Source: Enterococcus alishanensis
GTDB lineage: Bacteria; Bacillota; Bacilli; Lactobacillales; Enterococcaceae
Assembly: GCF_019218635.1 (NCBI RefSeq)
Contig: NZ_JAHUZB010000001.1
Span: 186,001 to 250,000 of the forward strand
Direction of reading: 5' to 3'
Length of the DNA stretch: 64,000 nucleotides
Each line of letters begins with the position of its first letter. Within the stretch, counting starts at the first letter, position 1. Below are positions 27,472 through 36,463 of this stretch, piece after piece. The position numbers were made by a program, and so were the translations under genes. The notes below the pieces were generated by a model. The model saw only the letters and a list, made by a program, of their open reading frames with translations, ran no database searches and had not been told where the DNA came from.

Positions 27472-28801
27472 TTTCCTTTCAAATTTTAATGGCCCTAATT
27501 ATAAAAAAAGCGAAGAACAATCCAAGGAAATAGAAGAAAAAAAAGTGCCAGAAAAAAAAGATAATAAACGTTCAAAAAATGAAATAACTGAAATTGACGA
27601 TACTTATCAAGATAAGCAAAAAAGAAAAAAACGCAGAATAATTGTTGCTGCCTTATTAGCTGTGATAGGTTGTTTTGTCATTTATTATCAGATGAGTCAT
27701 GTGAAGATGCCTGATTTTACAGATAAATCTTTGTCAGACGCCCGCTTATGGGCAACAAAAAATAAATTGAAAGTTTCTACTAAACAAGAATTTTCATTAA
27801 AAAAAGAAGCGAACGTAGTTATGTCTCAGTCCAATCAAGCTGGTAGAAGGGTAAAGAAAGGCACAACTATTCGATTAAACATTAGTAAAGGCCCTAATCC
27901 AAACCAACAATTAGAATTACCAGATTTTTCCAAATTAAGTAAGCCGTTGGCAGAAAAATGGATTGAGGAAAACAAAGCAACGAACCTTTCGTTAATTGAA
28001 GAGTATAGTGATACAGCTGAAAAAGGAAAATTTCTCAAATTTGAAATTGCAAACTCTGACGTTTCGGAAAAGAAATATCGCCGTAAGGATGCAGCAAAAG
28101 TGTTTTATTCTAAGGGGAAAGAAACTTATAAAAAAGATATCTCCGTACCGAATTTTGTCAGACAAACTAGAAATGAAGTAGAAACTTGGGCGAAAAATAA
28201 TGAGATTAATATGACTTATGAAGAAACAACTTCTAATGATCTACCTGTAGATAGTGTTATTTCTCAAAGTTTGGCTAAAGATGAAAAAATTGCTAAAAAA
28301 GATGAAATGACAGTGGTAGTTTCTTTAGGTAAGGGCTATGTGATACCAAATTTTTCTGATTTTAGTATGGAAGATGCTGCAAATGCAATAGACGGAGTGC
28401 AAGTTCAGGCAAGAGGAATTTATACAGATAATTTACCTTATGGGCAGTTAGTTTCACAGAGTGTTCCAGCAGGTACAGTTTTAAATGCTAAAAATGATTT
28501 GAGGGTTGAAGCTGTGTACTCTCTTGGTCAACCCTATCTAAAAGATTTAAGAGGTTCTTATGTAGAAGGGGATTTGCAAAAGTATTTTTATGATGAGTTT
28601 AACTCTAAAGGTGTCAATATTAACTATACAATTCGACAAGTAGATTCTGATCAACCAAAAGGAACGGTTGTTGGGATGAGTGTTCATAATATTTTTCTAC
28701 CCCTAAATTATACTGTCTCGATTGATATTAGCTTAGGCAACCTTGGGTCGGCTTCTACCAGTATTCCTAATAACCAGAAAGAACAACCTACCGAAGATTA
28801 A
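27464..28801 (+). CDS. Membrane-anchored PASTA-repeat protein without kinase domain
   Basis: 445 residues: a 57-residue highly charged cytoplasmic N terminus, a single helix (about 58-76), then five consecutive PASTA-like repeats outside (about 80-143, 150-218, 226-292, 295-355, 356-430) with recurring S-L-G or S-K-G ends. PASTA domains bind muropeptides or lipid II in PrkC/Stk kinases and some PBPs. Here the domain is free of kinase or PBP and is coupled to an ABC/two-component operon, so it may be a cell-wall sensor or tether for that transporter (inference). Confidence 0.85.
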   Translation: MSDFLSNFNGPNYKKSEEQSKEIEEKKVPEKKDNKRSKNEITEIDDTYQDKQKRKKRRIIVAALLAVIGCFVIYYQMSHVKMPDFTDKSLSDARLWATKNKLKVSTKQEFSLKKEANVVMSQSNQAGRRVKKGTTIRLNISKGPNPNQQLELPDFSKLSKPLAEKWIEENKATNLSLIEEYSDTAEKGKFLKFEIANSDVSEKKYRRKDAAKVFYSKGKETYKKDISVPNFVRQTRNEVETWAKNNEINMTYEETTSNDLPVDSVISQSLAKDEKIAKKDEMTVVVSLGKGYVIPNFSDFSMEDAANAIDGVQVQARGIYTDNLPYGQLVSQSVPAGTVLNAKNDLRVEAVYSLGQPYLKDLRGSYVEGDLQKYFYDEFNSKGVNINYTIRQVDSDQPKGTVVGMSVHNIFLPLNYTVSIDISLGNLGSASTSIPNNQKEQPTED

Positions 28802-28840
28802 AATCAGCGTTTCCTGTTTGATAGGAAACGCTGATTTTTA
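28802..28840. terminator. Strong bidirectional terminator
   Basis: AATCAGCGTTTCCT pairs perfectly with AGGAAACGCTGATT across a 7-base loop, then T-run. It ends the seven-gene operon and the convergent nitroreductase gene. Confidence 0.9.
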
Positions 28841-29566
28841 TAGTCGAAAACCTTGTTCTTTCAAAAACTCGCTTGTATCAGGACGTAAAATTTGATGAAA
28901 ATGTTGCAAGATGGTGTCTGACCAATTGCCATTTTGTTGATTAGAACTGCGGTTGGCATAATAAGATGCCATGATTTCATCGTATTTTGTCAAAGTTTCT
29001 GGGGTCAATTTTTGATAGCTGTCGATATTAAGCGTTCCTGCTAAAGGAATTCTTGGCTTCACTTCATTTTTTTTCGCGGGATAACCGACCGTTAGACCAA
29101 AAATCGGGTACGTCAATTCGGGTAGGTTTAATAATTCTTTGATCCGAAATAAATCATTACGTAAGCCACCGATGTAACAAATACCTAAATCAATTGATTC
29201 CGCATAAGTTGCCATGGTTTGGGCGGCGATGGTGGCATCAACAATTGCTACTACGAGGGATTCAACGGTTCTTAATGGTGTTAAATCTTGCTTGGCTTGA
29301 TTTAAAACTTGGGCATGTTTATTTAAATCTGCCACAAAAACATAATATGCACCGGTATCTGTATAGCCTCGAGCGTTTGAAATATTTTCAATTGCCACCA
29401 ACTTTTCTGGATCTTTAACCTCAATTAATGAATAAGCTTGGATAAAATGTGAACTGCTGGGACTTTTAGCTGCAGTCACTAATTTTTCTTTTACAGCCTC
29501 TGGGATTTCTTTTGTAAGAAAATTCCGCACAGAAGTATGCTGAATCATTTGTTCAAATAATTCCAT
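28838..29566 (-). CDS. NfrA/NfsA-type nitroreductase (FMN, NADPH)
   Basis: 242-residue flavin oxidoreductase. The N-terminal HTSVRNFLTKEIPEAV and SPSSSHFIQAYSLIEV (FMN phosphate and ring binding) are family-typical, as is CYIGGLRND and the GLTVGYPAKKNEVKPRIP segment. It reduces nitro groups, flavin or peroxide-type substrates with NADPH in relatives; the actual substrate is unknown. ATG 29566 follows AGGAGTG. Monocistronic. Confidence 0.9.
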   Translation of the reverse strand: MELFEQMIQHTSVRNFLTKEIPEAVKEKLVTAAKSPSSSHFIQAYSLIEVKDPEKLVAIENISNARGYTDTGAYYVFVADLNKHAQVLNQAKQDLTPLRTVESLVVAIVDATIAAQTMATYAESIDLGICYIGGLRNDLFRIKELLNLPELTYPIFGLTVGYPAKKNEVKPRIPLAGTLNIDSYQKLTPETLTKYDEIMASYYANRSSNQQNGNWSDTILQHFHQILRPDTSEFLKEQGFRL

Positions 29567-29719
29567 CGAATCACTCCTTTTTAATTAGTGTAAATAAAAT
29601 GGAATAATCTAGCTAGCGAAATCTCTCAAAAAAAATAATATGAAAAATTTCATCTTATTTTCATCTGAGTGCAATCTTTATGTTATACTGTTCACAACAT
29701 TTTTAGAGGAGTGAAGACA

Positions 29720-29989
29720 ATGCAAGCAGTTTTAACAGTAATCGGTAAAGACAAAGTGGGTATCATTGCGGGTGTAAGTCAAAAATTATCTGAATTAAAT
29801 GTAAACATTTTAGATGTTTCGCAAACAATCATGGGAGATTATTTTACCATGATGATGTTGTTGGAATTAAAAGATGCAGCACAAGATTTTGAAACAACTG
29901 CTAAAACGTTGCGGGAATTAGGCAAAGCTTTAGGAGTTAAAATTAGTGTTCAAAACCAAGAAATTTTTGACACGATGCATAAATTATAA
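29720..29989 (+). CDS. ACT domain protein, UPF0237 family
   Basis: 89 residues, a single ACT domain: MQAVLTVIGKDKVGIIAGVSQKLSELNVNILDVSQTIMGDYFTMMMLLEL. ACT domains bind amino acids or similar regulators. ATG 29720 follows GAGGAGTG. It is followed 12 bases later by a UPF0210 gene; this pair is conserved in Firmicutes, so the ACT protein probably regulates or partners the UPF0210 protein. A -10-like TATACT lies at 29684-29689. Confidence 0.9.
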   Translation: MQAVLTVIGKDKVGIIAGVSQKLSELNVNILDVSQTIMGDYFTMMMLLELKDAAQDFETTAKTLRELGKALGVKISVQNQEIFDTMHKL

Positions 29990-30001
29990 GGAGGAAGAAC
30001 T

Positions 30002-31345
30002 TTGGAAACTAATCAAATATTAGAAACAATTCGTATGATTGAAGAAGAAAATCTTGATATTCGAACAATTACCATGGGGATTTCTCTTTTGGATTGTATC
30101 GACAGTGATGGAGATAAAGCTTGCGAAAAAATCTACCAAAAAATTGTCACTAAGGCGAAAGATTTGGTTAAAGTCGGTGAGGCAATCGAAGCGGAATATG
30201 GCATTCCGATTATTAATAAACGGGTCTCAGTGACGCCAATTGCGATTGTTGCGGCAGCTTCACAAGAAACGAGCTATGTAAAATATGCTCATGCTTTAGA
30301 TCGTGCTGCGAAAACTTTAGGAATTGATTTCATCGGTGGTTTTTCAGCATTAGTAGAAAAAGGTTATCAACATGGGGATGATATTTTAATTCGTTCCATT
30401 CCTCAAGCGTTAGCAGAAACTGATTTTGTTTGTGGCTCGGTCAATGTTGGTTCAACAAAAGCTGGGATTAATATGGATGCTGTTAGACAAATGGGTGAAA
30501 TCATTAAAGAAACGGCAGAATTATCTGATTTAGGCTGTGCTAAATTGGTTGTTTTTGCCAATGCGGTGGAAGACAATCCTTTTATGGCTGGCGCATTTCA
30601 TGGTGTTGGTGAGGCTGACTGTGTCATCAATGTTGGTGTCAGTGGACCTGGAGTGGTTAAACGCGCGCTGGAAAAAGTCAAAGGAGAATCTTTTGATGTC
30701 GTTGCTGAAACCATTAAACAGACAGCCTTTAAGATTACCCGTATGGGTCAATTAGTTGGAAAAGTAGCCTCCGAAAGATTAAATGTTCCTTTTGGAATTG
30801 TTGATTTATCTTTAGCACCTACACCAGCTGTTGGCGATTCTGTTGCTCATGTTTTAGAAGAAATGGGTCTAGAAACGGTTGGGACTCATGGAACTACTGC
30901 GGCGTTAGCTTTATTAAATGATGCAGTCAAAAAAGGCGGCGTGATGGCTTGTAATCATGTCGGTGGTTTGTCAGGCGCATTTATTCCTGTTTCTGAAGAT
31001 GCTGGAATGATAGACGCGGTTAATAAAGGTGCTTTAACGATTGAAAAACTAGAAGCTATGACGGCAATTTGTTCAGTCGGGTTAGATATGATTGCGATTG
31101 CTGGCGATACACCGGCTGAAAGTATTGCAGCGATGATTGCTGATGAATCGGCTATTGGTGTTATTAATCATAAAACGACAGCAGTCAGAATTATTCCTGC
31201 GAAAGGCAAAAAAATTGGTGACATGGTTGAATTTGGTGGTCTTCTAGGACGAGCGCCAGTCATTAAAACCAATCAAAATAGTTCAGCAGATTTTGTGATG
31301 CGAGGCGGTAGAATTCCAGCACCGATTCATTCTTTTAAAAATTAA
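30002..31345 (+). CDS. UPF0210 (DUF711) family protein
   Basis: 447 residues, cytoplasmic. Recognised from its highly conserved length and motifs such as [43 protein letters not shown] and [23 protein letters not shown]. The family has no established reaction. The start is TTG at 30002, 7 bases after AAGGAGG, and it forms an operon with the ACT gene. Confidence 0.9.
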   Translation: METNQILETIRMIEEENLDIRTITMGISLLDCIDSDGDKACEKIYQKIVTKAKDLVKVGEAIEAEYGIPIINKRVSVTPIAIVAAASQETSYVKYAHALDRAAKTLGIDFIGGFSALVEKGYQHGDDILIRSIPQALAETDFVCGSVNVGSTKAGINMDAVRQMGEIIKETAELSDLGCAKLVVFANAVEDNPFMAGAFHGVGEADCVINVGVSGPGVVKRALEKVKGESFDVVAETIKQTAFKITRMGQLVGKVASERLNVPFGIVDLSLAPTPAVGDSVAHVLEEMGLETVGTHGTTAALALLNDAVKKGGVMACNHVGGLSGAFIPVSEDAGMIDAVNKGALTIEKLEAMTAICSVGLDMIAIAGDTPAESIAAMIADESAIGVINHKTTAVRIIPAKGKKIGDMVEFGGLLGRAPVIKTNQNSSADFVMRGGRIPAPIHSFKN

Positions 31346-31370
31346 ACAGAAAAATTTCTCAAAAGAGTGG

Positions 31371-31399
31371 TTGACATTCAATTTTTTTAAGGCTATTCT
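31371..31399 (+). promoter_or_regulatory. Promoter of the thrS leader
   Basis: A consensus TTGACA (31371-31376), 17-base spacer, and TATTCT (31394-31399). It is 520 bases upstream of thrS, as expected for a transcript with two T-boxes. Confidence 0.75.
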
Positions 31400-31424
31400 T
31401 TACTTATAAAATAAACCTGCTAAG

Positions 31425-31637
31425 AAAAAGGTCATGATTTTATTTTATTTACTGCTAAGAGAGAGAAGCCAAGGCTGAAAGCTTCTTCTGGAATAAATAA
31501 GATTACTCCCTTTGAGCTGATAGAAAACTATCCGATTGATACTCGCTACGTATTGCAAGAGTCAAAGAAATTTTTTTCTTTGAAAACTTGGGTGGTAACA
31601 CGTTTAGTCACGTCCCTTATATTTTAAGGGGCGTTTT
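31425..31637 (+). promoter_or_regulatory. T-box leader 1 (threonine)
   Basis: The T-box core GGGTGGTAACACG (near 31590-31602) binds the uncharged tRNA acceptor end. The AAGAGAGAGAAGCC element and CCTTTGAGCTGA belong to the stem I region. An ACT triplet (Thr codon) stands just before CCCTTTGAG, as a specifier should. A terminator follows: ACGTCCCTT with AAGGGGCGT then six T. Uncharged tRNA(Thr) should allow readthrough. Confidence 0.85.
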
Positions 31638-31659
31638 TTGTTTATATTGATATGGTTGA

Positions 31660-31882
31660 AAAAGGTCATGAGTTAAAGTATTCCCTGTTGCAAGAGAAAG
31701 AAGCCAAGGCTGGAAGCTTCTAACATATTTTTTAACTTACTCCCTTTGAATCGGGTTTAAAAAATCCCGCTTGATGTTCGTTAACACATCACCATGAGCC
31801 AGAAATTTTTATTTTTGGGAATTTGGGTGGTAACACGTGTGAAACTACGTCCCTTTTACTTTTAAAGGGGCGTATTTTTTTA
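31660..31882 (+). promoter_or_regulatory. T-box leader 2 (threonine), in tandem
   Basis: A second complete copy: AAGAGAAAGAAGCCAAGGC, ACTCCCTTTGAA, GGGTGGTAACACG and a second terminator (ACGTCCCTTTT with AAAGGGGCGT, then T-run, ending about 31882). Sequence between the copies differs outside conserved elements, so the duplication is old. Both copies must be relieved for thrS expression. Confidence 0.85.
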
Positions 31883-31918
31883 TAAATTTAAACAAATAAC
31901 AGATTGGAGTTGAGTAGT

Positions 31919-33832
31919 ATGTCAAACAAAGAAATCGAAATCGTCTTTCAAGATGGAAAAAAACAAATGGTGGTGAATGATACTACCTTGATGGAGATAA
32001 ATCGTGAACAAAAAGCAAAAGCAATTGTTGGAAGCATCGATGGTGAGTTGGTAGACTTAGCTCAGCCAGTCGTTGAAAATAGTGAAGTGGCTTTTTATCA
32101 AAAAAATAGTCCTGAAGGCGAGGCTGCGATTCGTCGTTTAAGTAGTTTAATCTTAGCCCGGGCAGTTAAAAATCTATATCCTGAAGTACAATTTGCATCA
32201 GAAGAATTAGTGGAAAATGGTTTTTATCTAGATATGCGTTTAGCCCAACCACTAAGCGTTTTGGCTTTAAAAGATATTGAAGTAGAAATGAAAAAAATCA
32301 TTAAAAGTGATCGAAAAATTGAAAGCAATCAAATGAGTGCCGCTGAAGCTCGTGAAGTCTTCAAAGATAATGAGTTTCAATTATTTTATTTAGCAAAATT
32401 TGCCGATGATATTCCGGTATTTGTTTATGACTTAGCAGGCGTAGTGATATTTAGTTTAAAACCATTGGCTTTAAACCTACAAGCAGCTAAAAACTTTGCT
32501 TTAGTAAAAGTTTCTGGGGCTTATTGGCAAGGCAATGCAGACAATGAAATGTTGCAAAGAATCTCAGCTGCAGTCTATGCTGATGCGCAACCATTAGAGG
32601 ACTACTTGGTGTTCCTAGATGAGTCTGAAAAACGTAGTCATCAAAAATTAGGAAAAGAATTAGAACTATTCATGTTTTCAGAAGAAGCACCTGGGATGCC
32701 ATTTTATTTAGAAAAGGGTCAAATTATTCGTAACGAACTTGAGCGTTTCTTGCGAGAATTGCAAGCCAAGTATGATTATCGTGAAGTGAAAACACCATTG
32801 ATTATGAATCAACGTTTATGGGAACAATCAGGTCACTGGGATCATTATAAAGACAATATGTACTTTACAAAAGTAGATGATCAAGATTACGCTTTGAAAC
32901 CAATGAACTGCCCAGGACACTGTTTAATTTTCAAAAATAGTGCGAAATCTTATCGTGATTTGCCAATTCGGATGTCAGAATTTGGTCAAGTTCACCGTCA
33001 TGAATTTAGCGGGGCTTTAAATGGACTATTACGGGTTCGGACTTTCTGTCAAGATGATGCCCATATCTTTGTTCGTCGTGATCAAATCGAACAAGAAATT
33101 GCGTTAGCTTTAAAAATTATTGATGAAGTTTATAAAATCTTTGGCTTTGAATATGCGGTAGAACTTTCAACTCGTCCAGATGATTTCATGGGTGACATTG
33201 AACTATGGAATGAAGCGGAAGCGTCTCTAGGAAAAGTACTAAGTGATTTAGACTATAAATATACAATTAATGAAGGCGATGGCGCATTTTATGGTCCGAA
33301 GATTGATATTCATATCAAAGATGCCTTAAATCGTAGTCATCAATGTGCAACTGTTCAATTGGATTTCCAAATGCCAGAAAAATTCGATTTGAATTATGTG
33401 GATGAAAATAATGAAAAAGCTCGTCCAGTAATGATTCACCGAGCAGTGTTTGGTTCATTGGATCGTTACCTAGGAATCTTGATTGAACATTTTGCCGGTG
33501 CCTTCCCAGTTTGGTTAGCACCAAAACAAGTGGAATTAATTTCTGTTTCTGAAGCCCATCAGGAATATGTTGAAAAACTATATACTGAATTTAAAGAATT
33601 AGGTATTCGGGTAGATATAGATATTCGGAATGAAAAACTTGGTAAGAAAATCCGCGATGCGGAAATGAAGAAAATTCCTTACAGTTTAGTTATCGGTGAT
33701 AAAGAGGTTTCAGGTGATAAATTTGCTGTACGTCGCCATGGACATGCCAATAATGATGTAGAAGAAATGTCGAAAGCGGAATTTATTCAATTGGTTCAAA
33801 AACAAGCAGCTGAAAAAAGCGGCAACTATTAA
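31919..33832 (+). CDS. thrS: Threonyl-tRNA synthetase with degenerate editing site
   Basis: Class II synthetase of 637 residues: TGS domain (about 1-61), editing-domain fold (62-225), catalytic core and C-terminal anticodon domain. The zinc ligands of the core are intact: C331 (MNCPGHC), H382 (DDAHIF) and H507 (MIHRAV), with motif 2 R360. In the editing domain the HxxxH site reads R73 and L77 (IRRLSSLILA), and the CRGPH site reads SLKPL with S179 and L183. All four hydrolytic residues are therefore lost. It is probably an inducible second ThrRS. ATG 31919 follows TTGGAG. Confidence 0.92.
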   Translation: MSNKEIEIVFQDGKKQMVVNDTTLMEINREQKAKAIVGSIDGELVDLAQPVVENSEVAFYQKNSPEGEAAIRRLSSLILARAVKNLYPEVQFASEELVENGFYLDMRLAQPLSVLALKDIEVEMKKIIKSDRKIESNQMSAAEAREVFKDNEFQLFYLAKFADDIPVFVYDLAGVVIFSLKPLALNLQAAKNFALVKVSGAYWQGNADNEMLQRISAAVYADAQPLEDYLVFLDESEKRSHQKLGKELELFMFSEEAPGMPFYLEKGQIIRNELERFLRELQAKYDYREVKTPLIMNQRLWEQSGHWDHYKDNMYFTKVDDQDYALKPMNCPGHCLIFKNSAKSYRDLPIRMSEFGQVHRHEFSGALNGLLRVRTFCQDDAHIFVRRDQIEQEIALALKIIDEVYKIFGFEYAVELSTRPDDFMGDIELWNEAEASLGKVLSDLDYKYTINEGDGAFYGPKIDIHIKDALNRSHQCATVQLDFQMPEKFDLNYVDENNEKARPVMIHRAVFGSLDRYLGILIEHFAGAFPVWLAPKQVELISVSEAHQEYVEKLYTEFKELGIRVDIDIRNEKLGKKIRDAEMKKIPYSLVIGDKEVSGDKFAVRRHGHANNDVEEMSKAEFIQLVQKQAAEKSGNY

Positions 33833-33835
33833 CAG

Positions 33836-33882
33836 GAAAAAAATTCCTTGAGATGAATAAAATCATTTCAAGGAATTTTTTT
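33836..33882. terminator. Bidirectional terminator
   Basis: ATTCCTTGAGATGA (33843-33856) pairs with TCATTTCAAGGAAT (33863-33876) with one G-U pair; A-run before and T-run after. Confidence 0.85.
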
Positions 33883-34465
33883 GTTGTAAACCCTCTGTTA
33901 GCCAGCGGGCTTTAAAACGATAATCATGAATCAGTTCTTCTTTGCTCCAATCATTTGCTAGCATATCGGTTAAAGAATCGATGACTAGCTTCATGGAAAA
34001 ATATAAAAAGCTGACACTCTCTGCTTCACTTTGAATATTGAAATGATTTTCTTGTAAGATAGCTGTCCAAGCATCCATGCCGTGAGCCATCGGACTTCGA
34101 TAAGAAAACAAGTAGCTATTTTGCGTTAATAGAGCCAATTGTCGATATTTTGGCTCTGTTTCTTCTAAATCGACATAAGACAATAGAAAGTTTTCAATTC
34201 CTTTAAAATAGTCACTTTTTTGGTGGGTAATATAACCGATAATTTCGCCATGGACAATCCCGGCATAATAATGGATTAAATAATCATATGCTTCATTCAA
34301 ATCTTCAAAATACTTATAAAAGATTCCCCGTGACATATTTAATGCTGAGACAATTTCGCTGACTTTTACTTGGCCTAAAGGTTTGGCATAAAAAATATCC
34401 AATAAAATTCCTCGAATGTATTCCTGTCGCTCTGTTGGCAAATTTTTAAATGTTGATTTGGGCAT
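33863..34465 (-). CDS. TetR-family repressor, FhtR/HrtR-like (probable heme sensor)
   Basis: 200 residues. The N-terminal helix-turn-helix reads QVKVSEIVSALNMSRGIFYKYFEDLNEAYDYLIHYY. The start MPKSTFKNLP and divergent placement from an HrtB-like permease resemble lactococcal HrtR and enterococcal FhtR, which sense heme and control heme efflux. ATG 34465 follows GAGGTGA; the frame is open upstream without a better site. Two near-identical palindromes in the intergenic region are the probable operators. The ligand is inferred from synteny, not from residues. Confidence 0.85.
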   Translation of the reverse strand: MPKSTFKNLPTERQEYIRGILLDIFYAKPLGQVKVSEIVSALNMSRGIFYKYFEDLNEAYDYLIHYYAGIVHGEIIGYITHQKSDYFKGIENFLLSYVDLEETEPKYRQLALLTQNSYLFSYRSPMAHGMDAWTAILQENHFNIQSEAESVSFLYFSMKLVIDSLTDMLANDWSKEELIHDYRFKARWLTEGLQQKNSLK

Positions 34466-34533
34466 TATTTTCACCTCGTTTTGCTTTGTCAAAAACATTA
34501 TAACATATGAAAAAAATGATGAGGCAGAATTGG

Positions 34534-34546
34534 TGACAAATTGTTA
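34534..34546. promoter_or_regulatory. TetR operator copy 1
   Basis: TGACAAATTGTTA, a near-palindrome, in the regulator/permease intergenic region. It differs by one base from copy 2, 68 bases away. Confidence 0.6.
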
Positions 34547-34601
34547 CTAAGCGTGTAAGATGCACAAGTAATCAAAGAAAAATATTTTTTTGAAACACGA
34601 G

Positions 34602-34614
34602 TGACAAATTGTCA
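34602..34614. promoter_or_regulatory. TetR operator copy 2
   Basis: TGACAAATTGTCA, palindromic apart from the centre, 23 bases upstream of the permease start. Two such sites match what is described for FhtR control of hrtBA. Confidence 0.65.
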
Positions 34615-34637
34615 TTTTAAAAATTGGAGGGAAATTT

Positions 34638-35720
34638 ATGTTTTTAGCTTGGAAAGAAATGCGCTATTCAAAACTGCGCTTTAGTTTAATTATTGGCATT
34701 ATGATTTTGGTGGGCTACGTGGTTTTTATGTTGTCAGGCTTAGCGAATGGTTTAGCTGATGGCCACAAAAAAGCGATTGTCGATTGGGATGCTACTTCAA
34801 TTATTTTATCAGAAGACAGTAACAAAATTGCCAGTGCCTCCCAATTAACCCAAGGAGACTTGGAACGGGTCACAGCCGATCAAAAAGCTGCGGTGGGAAT
34901 GACCTCTGGTGCGATTGAAGAAAAGGGCAGTAGCAAAAAAACAAATATTTCAATCTTTGCTGCGGAAAAAAATAGTTTTGTAGTCCCAGATGTAATTAAA
35001 GGAAAAAAATATCAACAAGATAATCAAATTATCATTTCCCAAAATTTAGCTGATGATGGCTATAAAATCGGTGATCAAATAAACATTGGCAGCAGTCAAA
35101 CTTTTAAAATTGTTGGGATAAGTAAAGCGACCACCTATTCAGTTGTTCCAGTTGTTTATATGAATTTAAATGCTTTTACTAATTTAAAATACGGCAATCA
35201 ACCATTTACTAGTGATGCAACTAAGCCAATTAATTTAATCGCCGTTAAAGGAAAAAGTAGTTTACAACAAGTGAATGGTGCTACCAAATTGCAAAAACTA
35301 AGCTTGGCGACTTTTATCGAGAATTTACCTGGTTTTTCAGCTGAAAGTTTAACTTTAAATACGATGATTTACTTCTTATTTGTAGTTGTTGCTGCCATTA
35401 TCGGAATTTTTATGTATGTCATGACTCTACAAAAAACAGCGATTTTTGGCGTGATGAAGGCGCAAGGAATTGGGACTAAATATTTGGTTCGTTCTATTTT
35501 AGCTCAAGCCTTAATTGTCGGTGTCTTTGGTGTAGTAGTAGCGATTGTTTTAAGTGGACTGACGAGTTTAGTCTTACCAGCTGCGATGCCTTTTACAGTC
35601 AATTGGATGCAGTGGGGAATTTATAGTGTGATATTAGTCATTGTAGCAATGTTAGGCGGTTTATTTTCAGTTAGAACCGTGACAAAAGTTGATCCAATAA
35701 CCGCCATTGGAGGAGAATAA
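34638..35720 (+). CDS. HrtB-like ABC transporter permease (probable heme efflux)
   Basis: 360 residues in FtsX/MacB topology: N-terminal helix (about 13-35, after MFLAWKEMRYSKLRFSL), an extracytoplasmic domain, and three C-terminal helices from about 240. The MFLAWKE start and the short SGLANGLADG after helix 1 are like HrtB (heme-regulated transporter). ATG 34638 follows TGGAGGG. The cognate ATPase begins 2 bases after the stop. Heme as substrate rests on the TetR neighbour and twin operators. Confidence 0.82.
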   Translation: MFLAWKEMRYSKLRFSLIIGIMILVGYVVFMLSGLANGLADGHKKAIVDWDATSIILSEDSNKIASASQLTQGDLERVTADQKAAVGMTSGAIEEKGSSKKTNISIFAAEKNSFVVPDVIKGKKYQQDNQIIISQNLADDGYKIGDQINIGSSQTFKIVGISKATTYSVVPVVYMNLNAFTNLKYGNQPFTSDATKPINLIAVKGKSSLQQVNGATKLQKLSLATFIENLPGFSAESLTLNTMIYFLFVVVAAIIGIFMYVMTLQKTAIFGVMKAQGIGTKYLVRSILAQALIVGVFGVVVAIVLSGLTSLVLPAAMPFTVNWMQWGIYSVILVIVAMLGGLFSVRTVTKVDPITAIGGE

Positions 35721-35721
35721 A

Positions 35722-36390
35722 ATGGAAGAAATATTAGTTATGAAAGATATTGTAAAAAAATTTGGTCAAGGGCATACCGAAGTCACAGCCTTAAAGGGAA
35801 TTGATTTCTCGGTGGAAGCGGGAGAATTTGTCAGTGTTATCGGGCCTTCTGGTTCAGGGAAAACCACTTTTCTAACCATTGCTGGCGGTCTGCAAAGTCC
35901 GACTAGTGGAAATATTACGATAAACAATTTTGATTTTACTGATTTGAAAGAAAAAGAACGCGCTAAAGCCCGTTTTAAAGAAATTGGCTTTATTTTACAA
36001 GCTTCCAATTTAATTCCTTTTTTAAAAGTACAAGAACAATTTCAGTTAGTTGAAAAAATTGAACATGAAAACAAACAAGCAAAATTGGAAGAACTCCTAA
36101 AATCCTTAGATATTTGGGATTTACGCAACCAATATCCTAAAGCCTTATCTGGTGGCGAACGGCAACGTGTCGCGATTGCCCGTTCATTATTTAATGATCC
36201 CAGTTTGATTTTGGCTGATGAACCGACTGCCAGCTTAGATTCTGATCATGCTTTTGATGTGGTGAAATTATTAGCTAAAGAAGCCCATGAACGGAAAAAA
36301 GCCATCGTGATGGTCACCCATGATGAAAGAATGACCCAATGGAGCGATAAAATTTATCGTATGACGGACGGGAAATTAGTTTTACAATAA
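35722..36390 (+). CDS. HrtA-like ABC transporter ATP-binding protein
   Basis: 222 residues with Walker [11 protein letters not shown]-loop ILQASNLIPF, signature LSGGERQRVAIARS, Walker B LILADEPTASLD and H-loop VTHD. Together with the preceding permease it forms an export ABC transporter of the MacB/HrtBA kind. ATG 35722 follows GGAGGAG, which lies in the last codons of the permease gene. Confidence 0.9.
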   Translation: MEEILVMKDIVKKFGQGHTEVTALKGIDFSVEAGEFVSVIGPSGSGKTTFLTIAGGLQSPTSGNITINNFDFTDLKEKERAKARFKEIGFILQASNLIPFLKVQEQFQLVEKIEHENKQAKLEELLKSLDIWDLRNQYPKALSGGERQRVAIARSLFNDPSLILADEPTASLDSDHAFDVVKLLAKEAHERKKAIVMVTHDERMTQWSDKIYRMTDGKLVLQ

Positions 36391-36416
36391 ATTAAATCAA
36401 GTATATGATATTAAAG

Positions 36417-36443
36417 AGACAGCGGACCAACTGCTGTCTTTTT
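36417..36443 (+). terminator. Rho-independent terminator
   Basis: AGACAGC (36417-36423) pairs with GCTGTCT (36433-36439), then TTTTT. Confidence 0.75.
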
Positions 36444-36463
36444 AATTGAAAAGGAGCAGACTT

